From Opitutia bacterium (GTDB lineage Bacteria; Verrucomicrobiota; Verrucomicrobiia; Opitutales; Opitutaceae), in assembly GCA_947472765.1 (NCBI GenBank), contig CANJCM010000002.1:58420-122419 (forward strand): 64,000 nucleotides of DNA, in the 5' to 3' direction. Shown one piece after another: positions 1-8,214 of this stretch. Position 1 is the first letter of the stretch; every line of letters begins with the position of its first letter. The notes beneath the pieces were generated by a model, which worked only from the letters and a program-made list of their open reading frames with translations, ran no database searches and had not been told where the DNA came from. The translations under genes were made by a program, and so were the position numbers.

Positions 1-573
1 TCCTCGGGCAAGGTCCCCTGCGCGGATTTCGCGGCCTTCGAAGCGGCGCTCGCCGACGTGTGCCGCGATCTCGCCGAAGATGTCGTCCGCAATGGCGAAG
101 GCGTGCGGCATGTGATTCGGGTCGCCGTGCGGAAGGCGGCCTCGGTCGAACTCGCCCGTGCGCTCGGCAAGGCCGTCGTCAATGCACCGTTGTTCAAATG
201 CGCCGTGGCCGGCAACGACGCCAACGTCGGTCGGCTGGTCCAGGCAATTGGCAAGCATGTCGGCGCCCATGCCCCGGGCACCGATCTCTCCCGCCTCCGC
301 GCGCGCATGGGCGGCGTGGAGATTTTTGCGCAAGGCGTCTTCCAACTTGATCCGACCAAGGAAGCAGCGCTGACCAGCCACCTCCGTGGCGCGGAACTTT
401 ATACGAGCAAGCCGACGGCCGACGGCATTTTCACCGCGACCGTGGATTATCCTCCCCATGAGCGCTGCGTGGAAATCGACATCGACCTCGGCAGCGGCAC
501 GGCCGAGGCGACGGTCTTCGGGGGCGATCTCACCCACGAATACGTGAGCGAGAACGCCGACTACCGGAGCTGA
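1..573 (+). CDS. argJ: Bifunctional glutamate N-acetyltransferase/ornithine acetyltransferase, C-terminal part
   Basis: The reading frame is open from the first base of the window, so this is the 3' end of a gene whose start lies to the left; about 190 residues are visible. ArgJ transfers acetyl groups between N-acetylornithine and glutamate in the cyclic arginine pathway. The visible part matches the beta-chain end of ArgJ: an ACKA-like stretch with 'FKCAVAGNDANVGR' near residue 64 and the family-typical ending 'THEYVSENADYRS'. The autocleavage Thr lies outside the window. argC lies 2.9 kb away on the other strand, which supports an arginine locus. It converges with the decarboxylase gene; three palindromes fill the gap. 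Confidence 0.93.
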   Translation, partial: SSGKVPCADFAAFEAALADVCRDLAEDVVRNGEGVRHVIRVAVRKAASVELARALGKAVVNAPLFKCAVAGNDANVGRLVQAIGKHVGAHAPGTDLSRLRARMGGVEIFAQGVFQLDPTKEAALTSHLRGAELYTSKPTADGIFTATVDYPPHERCVEIDIDLGSGTAEATVFGGDLTHEYVSENADYRS

Positions 574-596
574 TCGCGCAGCGCGCTCAGCTTGGT

Positions 597-682
597 GTTT
601 TCGCGAAGCGAAAACGGCGCCCCAGACTCCAGCGGATTCCCGTGGCGGGAATCCACCCAAGGTTTTGGCGCAGTCAAAACCT
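597..682. repeat. Three short palindromes between convergent genes
   Basis: Three perfect hairpins lie head to tail between argJ and the decarboxylase: 597-615 (stem GTTTTCGC), 634-654 (stem GGATTCCCG) and 660-682 (stem AGGTTTTG). The last covers the stop codon of the minus-strand gene. None has a clean U-tract, so they may act as a bidirectional transcript barrier or be dispersed palindromes like those near 24.2 kb. Confidence 0.6.
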
Positions 683-1820
683 ATTGGTTCACGTGCACCA
701 CCTTCGCCGGCGGGAAGCCGTTGAAGTAGGTCGCGGAGGCGTGGCTGTAGGCGCCGATGTTGGTGCTGTACACCAAATCACCGCGTTCGAGATTCGGCAG
801 GTTCTCCGCCATCGAGACGACATCGAGCGCGTCACAGGTTGGACCGAACACCGAGCAAATCTGCGTTGGGCCCTTCTTGAAGGCCTTCACCGGGTATTTG
901 CAGTGATCGAAAATCACACCCGAGTACGTGTGGTAGACGCCGTCGTTGATGTAATAGCAGGTCTTGCCGTCACGCACGGCCTTGCCGATCACGCTGGCCA
1001 CCGAGAGGCCCGCGGTCGCCGCGAGGAAGCGGCCCGGTTCGGCCAGGACCTGAATGTTCTTCGGGAAGAGCCGCTCGATCTCGGTGTTGATGACCTTCGC
1101 GAGTTCGCGGAACGGCCGCACTGACGAATCGTACGGGGCCGGGAAGCCGCCGCCGATGTCGAGCAGGTTCATCTTCGTGTAGCCGCGGTCCTGGGCCTCC
1201 TTGAAGACGTTGGCCGTGAGGGCCAGGGCCTGGACGTAATTCTCGAAGTTCGTCGTCTGGCTGCCGACGTGAAAGCTGATGCCTTCGACGGTGAGGCCCA
1301 GCTTGTCCGCCGCGAGAATGAGATCGACCGCCTCGCCCGGCGAAGCCCCGAACTTGGAGGACAGCTCCACCATCGCGCCGGTGTTCGGCACCTTGAGCCG
1401 CAACGCCAGCCCCGCCGTCGGGGCGTGCTTCTTGATCTTATGGATCTCCTCGAGGTTATCGAAGGTCACCAGCGGCTTGTATTGATTGAGCTCCTCCAGC
1501 GTGTCCGTCGGCTTCGTCGGATTCGCGTAGATGATCTTGTCCCAGATCCACTGCTGTCGCTGCTTGGCCGGCAGGTGCTTGATGTTCTGGTAGACGATCA
1601 TGAACTCCGGCATCGAAGCGACGTCGAAGCTGGCGCCAGCCTCGAACAGCGTCTTCACGATCTGCGGGTCCGGATTCGCCTTCACCGCATAGTACACCTG
1701 CACGCGGGGCAGGTACCGGCGGAATTCACGATACGCCTTCCGCAGCGCATCATGATCGATGACGAACAGCGGCGTCCCGTGTTCCCGCGCGAGTTTCTGC
1801 AGCCGCGTGAGTGAAATCAT
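681..1820 (-). CDS. Ornithine decarboxylase, alanine-racemase fold (Orn/DAP/Arg decarboxylase family 2)
   Basis: PLP-dependent fold-III decarboxylase of 379 residues, most likely turning ornithine into putrescine. The PLP lysine is K47 in 'YYAVKANPDP'. The 'HVGSQ', 'GGGFP' and 'EPGR' phosphate/PLP-binding motifs follow in the usual order, and the C-terminal 'GPTCDALD' carries the Cys of the ornithine decarboxylase active site rather than a diaminopimelate-type motif. The gene starts 9 bp after the stop of the homospermidine synthase gene, so the two are probably one transcript: this enzyme would supply the putrescine that the synthase consumes. A lysine or carboxynorspermidine decarboxylase is the alternative, but the length and the CDxLD motif favour ornithine. 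Confidence 0.85.
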   Translation of the reverse strand: MISLTRLQKLAREHGTPLFVIDHDALRKAYREFRRYLPRVQVYYAVKANPDPQIVKTLFEAGASFDVASMPEFMIVYQNIKHLPAKQRQQWIWDKIIYANPTKPTDTLEELNQYKPLVTFDNLEEIHKIKKHAPTAGLALRLKVPNTGAMVELSSKFGASPGEAVDLILAADKLGLTVEGISFHVGSQTTNFENYVQALALTANVFKEAQDRGYTKMNLLDIGGGFPAPYDSSVRPFRELAKVINTEIERLFPKNIQVLAEPGRFLAATAGLSVASVIGKAVRDGKTCYYINDGVYHTYSGVIFDHCKYPVKAFKKGPTQICSVFGPTCDALDVVSMAENLPNLERGDLVYSTNIGAYSHASATYFNGFPPAKVVHVNQ

Positions 1821-1829
1821 GGTCGAGCC

Positions 1830-3287
1830 TTAACCAGCGTCCGTGACGAGGAAGTTCTTGAACTGCCACGGATCGCGCAGATCGAGATCGGGCTTGTTGT
1901 GGCGGTCGAAGGTGTGGTCGCGATTCTGCAGCGGGGTCCAATCCTTCGGCTGCGAGATCCAGCGGCCGAGGTACGGCTTCGCGATCTTGAGGATGTACTC
2001 GTGCGGCAGATCGTCCGGCACGCGGACGCCTTCGCTCGAGTTTTCCATCATCCACATCGAAGCGGCGACGACCGAGATCGCGACCTGCATCGTCGTGGCA
2101 TTCTGGTGGGGCACCAGGCGGCGCGATTCCTGAATCGTGAGGTCGGAACCGACCCACCACGACTTGTAATCGTGGCCCATGATCAGCGCGCCGAGGACGT
2201 CGGCGCCGGTCGTGATCTCGTCGTTCATGATCCGCTGATTTTCCACCAGGCGGTAATTGTAGCCGCGCATCTCGTTCAACGAGGCGATCGCCATGTCGCA
2301 CGGGCAGTAGGCGTAGTGCATCGTCGGGCGGTAGACGGCCTTCTTGCCGTCCCAGACGGTGAGCTTGTCGGAGATGGTGAACGCCTCGCCGTGGCGGACG
2401 ACCATGCCGAGGATGTTGTAATCCGGCACCCAGGAACGAACCCAGGTGTTGATGCCCATCCGCGCGATGCAGATTTGATTCTTCGGCCCCGACGGATGCT
2501 GGAAGGCGAACTTCGGCAGCGTCTTCTCGTGCGTGCCCCAGCCCATTTCGGAGGTCGTGGTGCCTTCCTCGCGGAAGCCCTCGATGCTCCAGGTGTTCAC
2601 GAACTCGTCGACCTGCTTCGGCTGCTCGGTGATCTGGGTGTCGCGCTCGCTGCAATGGATGACCTTGACGCCGATCTTCTGCGCCAGCCGGTTGAACGCC
2701 TGCTGCTCGATGAGGTCGGTGATCTGCTCGGCGGTGCGGCCCTTGACCTTCTTGTCCGCGATCAGGCTCTGGCCGATGTCGATCAGGCCTTGCTTCACAA
2801 AGTGGGAGATCAGGCCCGGGTTTGCGCCGTGCTCGATGACCGCCGTCGGACCCTTCGTCTTCCAGCCCGCGAGCATGCGGCGCAGGTTCATGTGGCGCCA
2901 GTAAAGCGTCTTCTCGGTCGGATGCTGGTTCGGGCCGGCCGCGTAAGGATCCCACAGCTCGGTCGAGGTGTTGATGTACAACACGCCATGGTCGTGGCAC
3001 CACTGGAGAATTTCGCAGGCGTCGATGTTCCACGCCAGGTCGATCAGCAAATCGCCGGGACCGACGTGCTTCGCCAGCAGCTGCGTCATGTTTTCCTCGG
3101 TCACCCGATCGCGCAGGAAGTTAACGCCCTTCGAGGTCCACTTCTTCAGCTTCTCCGCACGGTCCTCGAAATCCATCACCGTGACGTTTTTCGCCGGCAC
3201 CTTGATGTGCTTGAAGAGAATGGGCAGCGTGCACTCGGCCACGGCGCCATAACCGACGAAGAGGATTTTGTTTTGGAATTCGATCAT
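1830..3287 (-). CDS. hss: Homospermidine synthase
   Basis: The 485-residue protein matches bacterial homospermidine synthase in length and from end to end. The enzyme uses NAD+ to join aminobutyl groups from putrescine and make sym-homospermidine. A Rossmann glycine motif is visible at the N-terminus ('FVGYGAVAECTLP', residues 10-22). The saccharopine-dehydrogenase-like core continues with 'NTSTELWDPY' near residue 140, and 'EHGANPGLISHF' lies near residue 195. It is followed at once by an ornithine decarboxylase, giving a two-gene route from ornithine to homospermidine. The ATG at 3287 starts a conserved N-terminus. argC lies 137 bp upstream on the same strand and may be a separate transcript. 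Confidence 0.93.
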   Translation of the reverse strand: MIEFQNKILFVGYGAVAECTLPILFKHIKVPAKNVTVMDFEDRAEKLKKWTSKGVNFLRDRVTEENMTQLLAKHVGPGDLLIDLAWNIDACEILQWCHDHGVLYINTSTELWDPYAAGPNQHPTEKTLYWRHMNLRRMLAGWKTKGPTAVIEHGANPGLISHFVKQGLIDIGQSLIADKKVKGRTAEQITDLIEQQAFNRLAQKIGVKVIHCSERDTQITEQPKQVDEFVNTWSIEGFREEGTTTSEMGWGTHEKTLPKFAFQHPSGPKNQICIARMGINTWVRSWVPDYNILGMVVRHGEAFTISDKLTVWDGKKAVYRPTMHYAYCPCDMAIASLNEMRGYNYRLVENQRIMNDEITTGADVLGALIMGHDYKSWWVGSDLTIQESRRLVPHQNATTMQVAISVVAASMWMMENSSEGVRVPDDLPHEYILKIAKPYLGRWISQPKDWTPLQNRDHTFDRHNKPDLDLRDPWQFKNFLVTDAG

Positions 3288-3424
3288 GATCTGACGGAGT
3301 TGCAGCAGGCAGGACGGGATCGGGGCGTTCGCCCGAAAAAATTAATCCCGCTGCTCGCGCAACGTATACGCGTGCGCACTTTCGAGAGCGCCCCACGCAC
3401 TGACAAGAGTTTTTCCGTGACGAA

Positions 3425-4450
3425 TTAGAGCAGACCAGCCGTCTCGTCGAAGCCGCACCACAGATTCATGATCTGGACCGCCTGGCCGCTCGCGCCCTTG
3501 ACCAGATTATCCTCGGCGGACGTCAGGATGAAGTTGCCCGTGCGGGGATCGAGAACGGCGGACATGTCGATGCGATTGGTGCCGACGACATGCGCGGTGT
3601 CGGGGGTTTCGCCCGTGGGCAGCAACTGGACGAAGCTCGAATTTCCGTACGCGGCGCGCCAGGCCGCGTAAGCCTGCTCAATGGTGCCACCCGGCGCGGC
3701 CGGAACGGTGATGGTCGTCGCAATGCCCCGCCGCATCGGCGCGAGGTGCGGATTGAACTGGATGATCGTCGCCGCACCGGTGTGCAACGCCAGTTGCTCC
3801 TCCACTTCGGCGAGGTGCCGGTGTTTGACGAGACCGTAGGCCTTGGTGCTCTCGGCGCGCTCCACGTAAAGGTACATCTCATCGACCTTCTTGCCCGCAC
3901 CGCTGACGCCGCTGTAGGAATTCACCACGATGTGCTCGCGCGTCACCACCCCGGCGCGCAGCAGTGGCACGAGCGGCACGAGAATGCTGGTCGGATAGCA
4001 GCCGGGCGCGGCCACGAGCCTCGTTTCAGTTTTCCAGGCGGACGACGTGAGTTCCGGCAGCACGAAACGCGCGGACGGCAACAACTCGGGCGCATGATGC
4101 TCGCCGTAGTATTTCTGGTAGGTCGCGAGGTCGGAGATGCGAAAGTCGGCGCTGAGGTCGATGACCCGCTTGCCGCCGGCAACCAAGGCACGCGCGTAGG
4201 TCGCAGCCGCGCCGTGCGGCAGCGCGAGGAAGAACAAATCGATATCACCCGCCGCCAGGGCCGCCGGATCGGAGTCCGTAAACTTCAATCCGTGATCAGC
4301 TCCGCGCACCGCGGGAATCACCGCCGCGAGCGGCTTGCCCGCTTGCGAACGGGAGGTGACCGCCGCGAGCGTCACGTTCGGGTGCCGCAGCAGGAGCTTG
4401 ACGAGGATTTCGCCCGAGTAACCGGAGGCGCCAACGATGCCGACTTTCAT
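3425..4450 (-). CDS. argC: N-acetyl-gamma-glutamyl-phosphate reductase
   Basis: NADPH-dependent reductase of the third step of arginine synthesis; 341 residues, the normal length. The N-terminal dinucleotide motif is 'VGIVGASGYSGE' (residues 3-14), and the catalytic Cys sits in 'APGCYPTS' near residue 149. 'SGVSGAGKK' near residue 180 and the His-containing 'KHRHLAEVEEQL' are also typical. The start ATG at 4450 gives the usual MKVGIVGASG beginning. It belongs functionally with argJ at the left edge, though the homospermidine genes and a strand switch separate them. Confidence 0.96.
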   Translation of the reverse strand: MKVGIVGASGYSGEILVKLLLRHPNVTLAAVTSRSQAGKPLAAVIPAVRGADHGLKFTDSDPAALAAGDIDLFFLALPHGAAATYARALVAGGKRVIDLSADFRISDLATYQKYYGEHHAPELLPSARFVLPELTSSAWKTETRLVAAPGCYPTSILVPLVPLLRAGVVTREHIVVNSYSGVSGAGKKVDEMYLYVERAESTKAYGLVKHRHLAEVEEQLALHTGAATIIQFNPHLAPMRRGIATTITVPAAPGGTIEQAYAAWRAAYGNSSFVQLLPTGETPDTAHVVGTNRIDMSAVLDPRTGNFILTSAEDNLVKGASGQAVQIMNLWCGFDETAGLL

Positions 4451-4499
4451 GGGAGGAAAGGAGGTGGATTGCGGCCAGCCCGCCCCGCGCGCAACGCCA

Positions 4500-4540
4500 A
4501 ATAAAATGGCCCGCTCGTTGCGGAGCGGGCCATCGGGGAA
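4500..4540 (-). terminator. Intrinsic terminator downstream of the outer-membrane protein gene
   Basis: A 9-bp perfect stem (GGCCCGCTC/GAGCGGGCC, 4508-4516 and 4523-4531) with a 6-nt loop. Read on the minus strand it is followed by ATTTTATTT. It lies 25 bp past the stop of the gene at 4566-5351. Confidence 0.8.
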
Positions 4541-4565
4541 AGGCAGACTGTATCGGTCGGTCGGC

Positions 4566-5351
4566 TTAGAAGCTGAACGAGTAGTTGACCGAGCCGACCC
4601 CGCGCTCCGCCTGGAGCGAGTTGGTGACCTGGGGGTCGCTGCCGGTCTTGAACTTGTTGTCCCAGCCGATGTGGTAGGCCCAGCCGAGCGACAGCTTGGA
4701 GTTGGTGCTCAACTGAATCGGCACCGAGAAGCCGAACGAGCAGTAGTCGCCCCAGTTCTTCGTCGCCGGCGAACCGTTCTTCACGACGTCAGTGATCTTG
4801 TAGCTGCCCCACGTCGCCGACAGGTCGACCGTCGCGCCGAGGCTGGCCAGGGCAACGGAGTGCGCCGCGCTGATTTCCCAGGTCGGGCCCTCGAGCGTCA
4901 TGTCGTAATAGAGCTTCGGGGTGAGCTTCACGCCGGCGATCGTGTAGTTCAGGGCGAGGCTCGGCTCGAACGTCGCCTTGTGAACCGTGTTCACGAGGTT
5001 CGGATAGTAGTAGTACGTGAAGCCGGGGACCAAGGTCAGGCCTTCCGCGATCGTCGACGTGTACGAACCGTAGAAGTCGAATTCCGGATCGGAGACGCCG
5101 GGAATGCGGTTGGAGAGGGGCTTGCTGGCCCAAACGCCGACAGCCAGGTTGCCGCCGAGCATGCCGCCGATTTCGGCCGACGGCTGCAGGCTGAGCCCGC
5201 CGAGCCGCTGGCCGCGGAACATGTATTGGGAAACCACCGACACGTTTGCAGTCACGGTCGGAGCATTCACCGTGGCGCCCGCCTGAGCCCGCACGTTCAG
5301 CGCACCAACGCTAAGAGCGCCCGCAAGGGCGATAAGGAGTATCTTGTTCAT
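4566..5351 (-). CDS. Outer-membrane beta-barrel protein, TorF/TIGR02001-like
   Basis: A 261-residue exported protein. Residues 1-22 form a signal peptide ending in 'VRAQA'. The rest is rich in aromatic, Gly and Ser beta-strands and ends in Phe ('VNYSFSF'), the usual C-terminal signal for outer-membrane insertion. 'VVSQYMFRG' early in the mature part and 'PEFDFYGSYTSTI' near residue 90 resemble the TorF family, whose substrate is poorly defined. The gene stands alone with its own terminator. Its upstream region (5352-5590) has no gene. The transported molecule cannot be read from the sequence. Confidence 0.75.
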   Translation of the reverse strand: MNKILLIALAGALSVGALNVRAQAGATVNAPTVTANVSVVSQYMFRGQRLGGLSLQPSAEIGGMLGGNLAVGVWASKPLSNRIPGVSDPEFDFYGSYTSTIAEGLTLVPGFTYYYYPNLVNTVHKATFEPSLALNYTIAGVKLTPKLYYDMTLEGPTWEISAAHSVALASLGATVDLSATWGSYKITDVVKNGSPATKNWGDYCSFGFSVPIQLSTNSKLSLGWAYHIGWDNKFKTGSDPQVTNSLQAERGVGSVNYSFSF

Positions 5352-5590
5352 AGTTTTTTTCGGAAATGGCTAACGATCCATGAGAGCGATCGATGCTAGT
5401 GCTGTCGACCCGCCAACAAAATCACGGTAGTTCTCCATGAATTTGTCGAGTGAGTAAACGTCATTCTAGGTAGTTGGGAGTTTGCCGGCCAGGTGGGGAC
5501 TGTCGCGCCCACATGGCAGGATAAGGAACTGGGTTGAGGATGAGGGTTAAGAGAACGGGAGGTGCGCAGTCCCCCTCTCTTAGCAGCAAC
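5352..5590. other. Gene-free stretch with one palindrome
   Basis: No credible gene lies between the outer-membrane protein start and the ureC remnant. A 10-bp near-perfect inverted repeat (5488-5497/5508-5517, GCCAGGTGGG-type arms) is present. The minus-strand promoter of the porin-like gene should be here, but I see no clear -35/-10 pair. The rest may be scrambled ureC DNA. Confidence 0.5.
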
Positions 5591-5857
5591 CTTGCCAACA
5601 CCGACGGGCGGCTGGGCTCCTATGACATTGAAAGGGAAATTCTCCCCAAAACGTGTCCGCGCCCGTCCGGCTTTTCTCGCCGGCTGGACCCGGAGAAGAA
5701 TTGCCGCGACATTGGGCCGCGCGACATGATCCTGAAAGACGCGATGCCGAATACTGAAGTGGAACCCGAGACCTACCCGGTGAAGGCGGATGGCGGGCAT
5801 CTCACGTGTGAGCCGGTTCAGGTGCTGTCGTTGGCGCACCGCTATTTTCTGTTCTGA
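5591..5857 (+). pseudogene. ureC: C-terminal remnant of urease alpha subunit
   Basis: Only the last 60-70 residues of the roughly 570-residue UreC are recognisable. The frame reads '[19 protein letters not shown]', then '[13 protein letters not shown]', 'LTCEP' and the family-typical ending 'LAHRYFLF', close to the standard urease ending (VDPETYEVRADG...LTCEP...AQRYFLF). Upstream of about 5650 the similarity vanishes. The nickel-binding His/Lys and catalytic residues are all absent, so no active urease can be made. It is followed 6 bp later by ureE, the usual order in urease operons. Confidence 0.75.
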
Positions 5858-5863
5858 CCCCGC

Positions 5864-6325
5864 TTGCACCTCGTCAACTCGATCGTCGGCTCCCCCAACC
5901 CCGCGCTGCCGGCCCGGACACTCCGCGCCGACCGGATCACGCTGGCCAGGCGGCGCTGGCGGGGCACCGCCGACGATGGCACCGACTTCGGTTTCGAATT
6001 GGAGATGCCGCTGCGCGACGGCGACGTCGTCTGGCAATCGGCGACCCACCGCTATGTCGTGCAGCAAGCCCCGGAATCGGTCGTCGCGATCCATCTCGAT
6101 TTGGCTCCGTCCGCGGCCGCGGGAATCGGTTGGGCAATTGGCAACCTCCACCTCGAGCTTTCCGCCGAGACCAACCGCCTGCTCGCCGCTGACGAGCCGG
6201 CGATTCGCCAGCTGCTCGATCGACTGAAGATCCCTTTCACCGCCACCACCGCCGTGTTTCGCCCGGGACGATTCGTCCGCGGCAACAAACCCTCTCATGA
6301 GCTCGGACCCAGCCATCAGCATTGA
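5864..6325 (+). CDS. ureE: Urease accessory protein UreE
   Basis: UreE is the metallochaperone that hands nickel to apo-urease. The 153-residue frame has the N-terminal 'RWRGTADDGTDFGFEL' typical of the UreE beta-domain (around residues 32-47). The central 'AIGNLHLEL' (around residues 91-99) and 'PFTATTAVF' carry the C-terminal ferredoxin-like fold, and the protein ends in His residues ('SHELGPSHQH') as in metal-binding tails. The start is a TTG: an in-frame TGA sits two codons upstream and no ATG is available. The frame is intact, but its urease partners on both sides are broken, so it may be on its way out. Confidence 0.85.
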   Translation: MHLVNSIVGSPNPALPARTLRADRITLARRRWRGTADDGTDFGFELEMPLRDGDVVWQSATHRYVVQQAPESVVAIHLDLAPSAAAGIGWAIGNLHLELSAETNRLLAADEPAIRQLLDRLKIPFTATTAVFRPGRFVRGNKPSHELGPSHQH

Positions 6326-6420
6326 TGCCGGGTGGCTAATCAGCTTCCAAGCGGCGTTTCATTCCCCCAGGCGAAAGCCGTGCGCATTCGCCGAGGTTGA
6401 ATAGGCAGGCGCTGCGCGAC
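6297..6420 (+). pseudogene. ureF: Remnant of urease accessory protein UreF
   Basis: An ATG at 6297, overlapping the end of ureE as UreF normally does, opens a 35-codon frame starting 'MSSDPAISIDAGWLISFQAAF'. It stops at 6402-6404. Moving one base in the segment around 6366-6400 restores a run resembling the conserved UreF 'P.GAYAHSFGLE' motif (read here as P-G-E-S-R-A-H-S-P-R-L-N). The rest of the 230-residue protein is gone. I infer a truncated, frameshifted ureF from position and this partial match; short similarity could be fortuitous. Confidence 0.5.
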
Positions 6421-6440
6421 GCGCGCCGAATCCTCGCGGC

Positions 6441-6710
6441 TTATTTCCGCGAGCTGTCGGCGGACTTGCGCAAGCTCTGACGACGCGCCGCCAGGGCCCC
6501 GAAGCCGAGCGACAATCCCCACGCCGCACCGACCAGGACCGCGGCACACAGCAGGGTCGCGATCGGGTTGGCCGCAAGGTGCTGAAAGTCCCAGGTGAGG
6601 TCGTGACCGTCATGCCCCGGATGAGCCAGGAGGACGGACGCAGAGGCGAAGAAGGCAGCAGGGAGGGCGACGCGGGAGAGATTCATTCCAAGTGGGCGAA
6701 AGCAGGACAT
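6441..6710 (-). CDS. Small membrane protein with HPGHDGHD motif (HupE/UreJ-like N-terminus)
   Basis: An 89-residue protein with an N-terminal hydrophobic signal (residues 10-29) and a His/Asp cluster 'AHPGHDGHD' just after it. One transmembrane helix follows (about residues 50-75), then a basic tail. The 'AHPGHD' motif after a signal is typical of HupE/UreJ nickel-related permeases, but those have six or more helices, so this is at best a relative or a truncated form. Its position beside the urease remnants fits a metal-related origin. A start at the internal MNLSRV (eight residues in) is equally possible. Confidence 0.55.
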   Translation of the reverse strand: MSCFRPLGMNLSRVALPAAFFASASVLLAHPGHDGHDLTWDFQHLAANPIATLLCAAVLVGAAWGLSLGFGALAARRQSLRKSADSSRK

Positions 6711-6759
6711 GTTCCAGCCCGCACGGCCATCTCAAAGACGCGGAACCGGACCCGACGAA

Positions 6760-7524
6760 TTACTTCTGCACCCGGGTGTAGGTGTCCCCGTAGAGCACGA
6801 CCGAGACGTTGTCCTTGACCTTGATCAGCGACTTGCGACTCGTCAGCAGCGCGACGCTGCCCGCCGCCTCCACGGGCTTCACCTCGAAGGTCTGGACATC
6901 CTTGACGGCGCCGCCGGGGGCGTACTTCAGGCGCTTGCCTGTGGCGGGCGTGACGATCTCGAGGCGACGGTCGCCCGGCTTCTTGCCGGTTTCGTAGGTG
7001 CCTGCGACTTCCGTGATCACGCGCTCCGCCCGCTCGGACGGAAGGACCCGGTAGTCACCCACGAGACTGCGCGGCGGCTTGGTCAGAAACCAAATGGTGA
7101 AAGTGTTGATGCCGACGATCGCGAGGCCCATCAGGGCCATCGTGACCTTCTCCCGCCAATTCCTGCCACCTCCACCGCTCGTTGCCGCGACTTCCTCTTC
7201 CGCGCCTTCATCGGTGATGGCGGCAACGATCTGGTCGGCCGAATAGACGCCGCCCTTGTGAGCCTTGGACCAGCTCACAAGATGGAGCTGGCCACTCTTG
7301 ACCCGGACCACGAATTCTCCGGGGCCACCGGTGATGCGGAGTTCCGGCTCGGCCGGGAAAACCACGGACGGCGCGAGGGACTCGACCGCCGTCAGCAACT
7401 TGCGCAACTGGTCCGGAGAAACGTAGGGAACCTTGGCCGGCGGCAAGTCCGCGGCCGCTTTCTTTCCGTCAACCGACAGGTGCCGGAGCGACACCGTCAC
7501 CAGCAATGTGGATGGCTTGCTCAT
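6760..7524 (-). CDS. Single-pass membrane protein downstream of pseudopilin
   Basis: Unrecognised 254-residue protein. The N-terminal part (residues 1-115) is soluble and looks cytoplasmic, a Gly-rich linker follows (about 116-122), and one transmembrane helix sits at about 129-148 ('VTMALMGLAIVGINTF'). The C-terminal 100 residues would then be periplasmic, with beta-rich character. The start ATG overlaps the stop of the pseudopilin gene by 4 bp, so the two are translationally coupled. It may anchor or assemble the pilin-like protein; that is inferred from context only. Confidence 0.7.
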   Translation of the reverse strand: MSKPSTLLVTVSLRHLSVDGKKAAADLPPAKVPYVSPDQLRKLLTAVESLAPSVVFPAEPELRITGGPGEFVVRVKSGQLHLVSWSKAHKGGVYSADQIVAAITDEGAEEEVAATSGGGGRNWREKVTMALMGLAIVGINTFTIWFLTKPPRSLVGDYRVLPSERAERVITEVAGTYETGKKPGDRRLEIVTPATGKRLKYAPGGAVKDVQTFEVKPVEAAGSVALLTSRKSLIKVKDNVSVVLYGDTYTRVQK

Positions 7525-8090
7525 TGTGACACGATGTAGATGGGTTCGTCGTCCGCACCGATGCGAAAACTGCCCGTGGCCAGATTGCCGTCATCCATCA
7601 CGGTATCGATGGCCTCGAGGAGATCGGCATCCTGGACCACCGCCGAGGCGGAGGTGCTGCTAATGGCAATGACCGCACGATAAGTGGTGCCGGCGTGAGT
7701 CTGATTGTTCTCCCAATTGTATTGTCCGCCGATCACCGCGGGTTTCATCCAGGCGCTGGAGTTGATGCGGCTCGCCATCTCGGGAGGCAGAACGCCGGCA
7801 TCGACTTCCGCCGGCCAGGACCCCGCCTCATGGGCGTAGCTTTCGAAGGCGGCGCCGAACACGCGGAGATCGTTCGCCACGACCGTCGCGAGCGAACGGC
7901 GCTTCACCTTCACAATCGTCGGCACCGCGGCGGCCGCGAGCATGCTGATGATCGTGATCACGACCATGATCTCGACGAGCGTGAAGGCGCTCGTCCGCGA
8001 ACGAAGACGACGCGCCCCGCGAAAATTCGCTGACGTTTCCGCCGCGCCGCTGGATGCCCAATCTGAAGTGGAAATGCCTCGGATGTGCAC
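7521..8090 (-). CDS. Type IV pilin-like / pseudopilin protein
   Basis: The 189-residue protein carries the N-terminal methylation motif: a basic leader, a cleavage point in 'RTSA|FTLVEIMVVI' with Glu at +5, and the hydrophobic helix that packs pseudopilins (about residues 36-58). The rest is a short globular domain with 'WPAEVDAGVLPPEM', as in GspG/GspH-type verrucomicrobial pseudopilins. The leader is long (about 35 residues), so the true start may be further in. No secretin, ATPase or peptidase gene is nearby. Confidence 0.85.
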   Translation of the reverse strand: MHIRGISTSDWASSGAAETSANFRGARRLRSRTSAFTLVEIMVVITIISMLAAAAVPTIVKVKRRSLATVVANDLRVFGAAFESYAHEAGSWPAEVDAGVLPPEMASRINSSAWMKPAVIGGQYNWENNQTHAGTTYRAVIAISSTSASAVVQDADLLEAIDTVMDDGNLATGSFRIGADDEPIYIVSQ

Positions 8091-8214
8091 TCGGTCTCTA
8101 AAAGGCGGATTTACGGCCCGGAATCCAGCGGTAATCTTACTTATCTGACAGTAAACAAGTTTTTGGCCGGTGCCCGGAGTCCTTCCAATGGAAGGAAAAA
8201 GCCGCGATCAGGGG

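Noticed and set aside
1899..3428. 509-codon plus-strand open frame opposite hss
   Set aside because: It is the antisense shadow of a clearly conserved enzyme gene, is rich in Arg/His/Asp/Val as expected for GC-rich shadows, and has no recognisable domain.
5396..6322. 308-codon minus-strand frame across the urease remnants
   Set aside because: The plus strand carries recognisable UreC and UreE sequence in this interval; the minus frame has no similarity.
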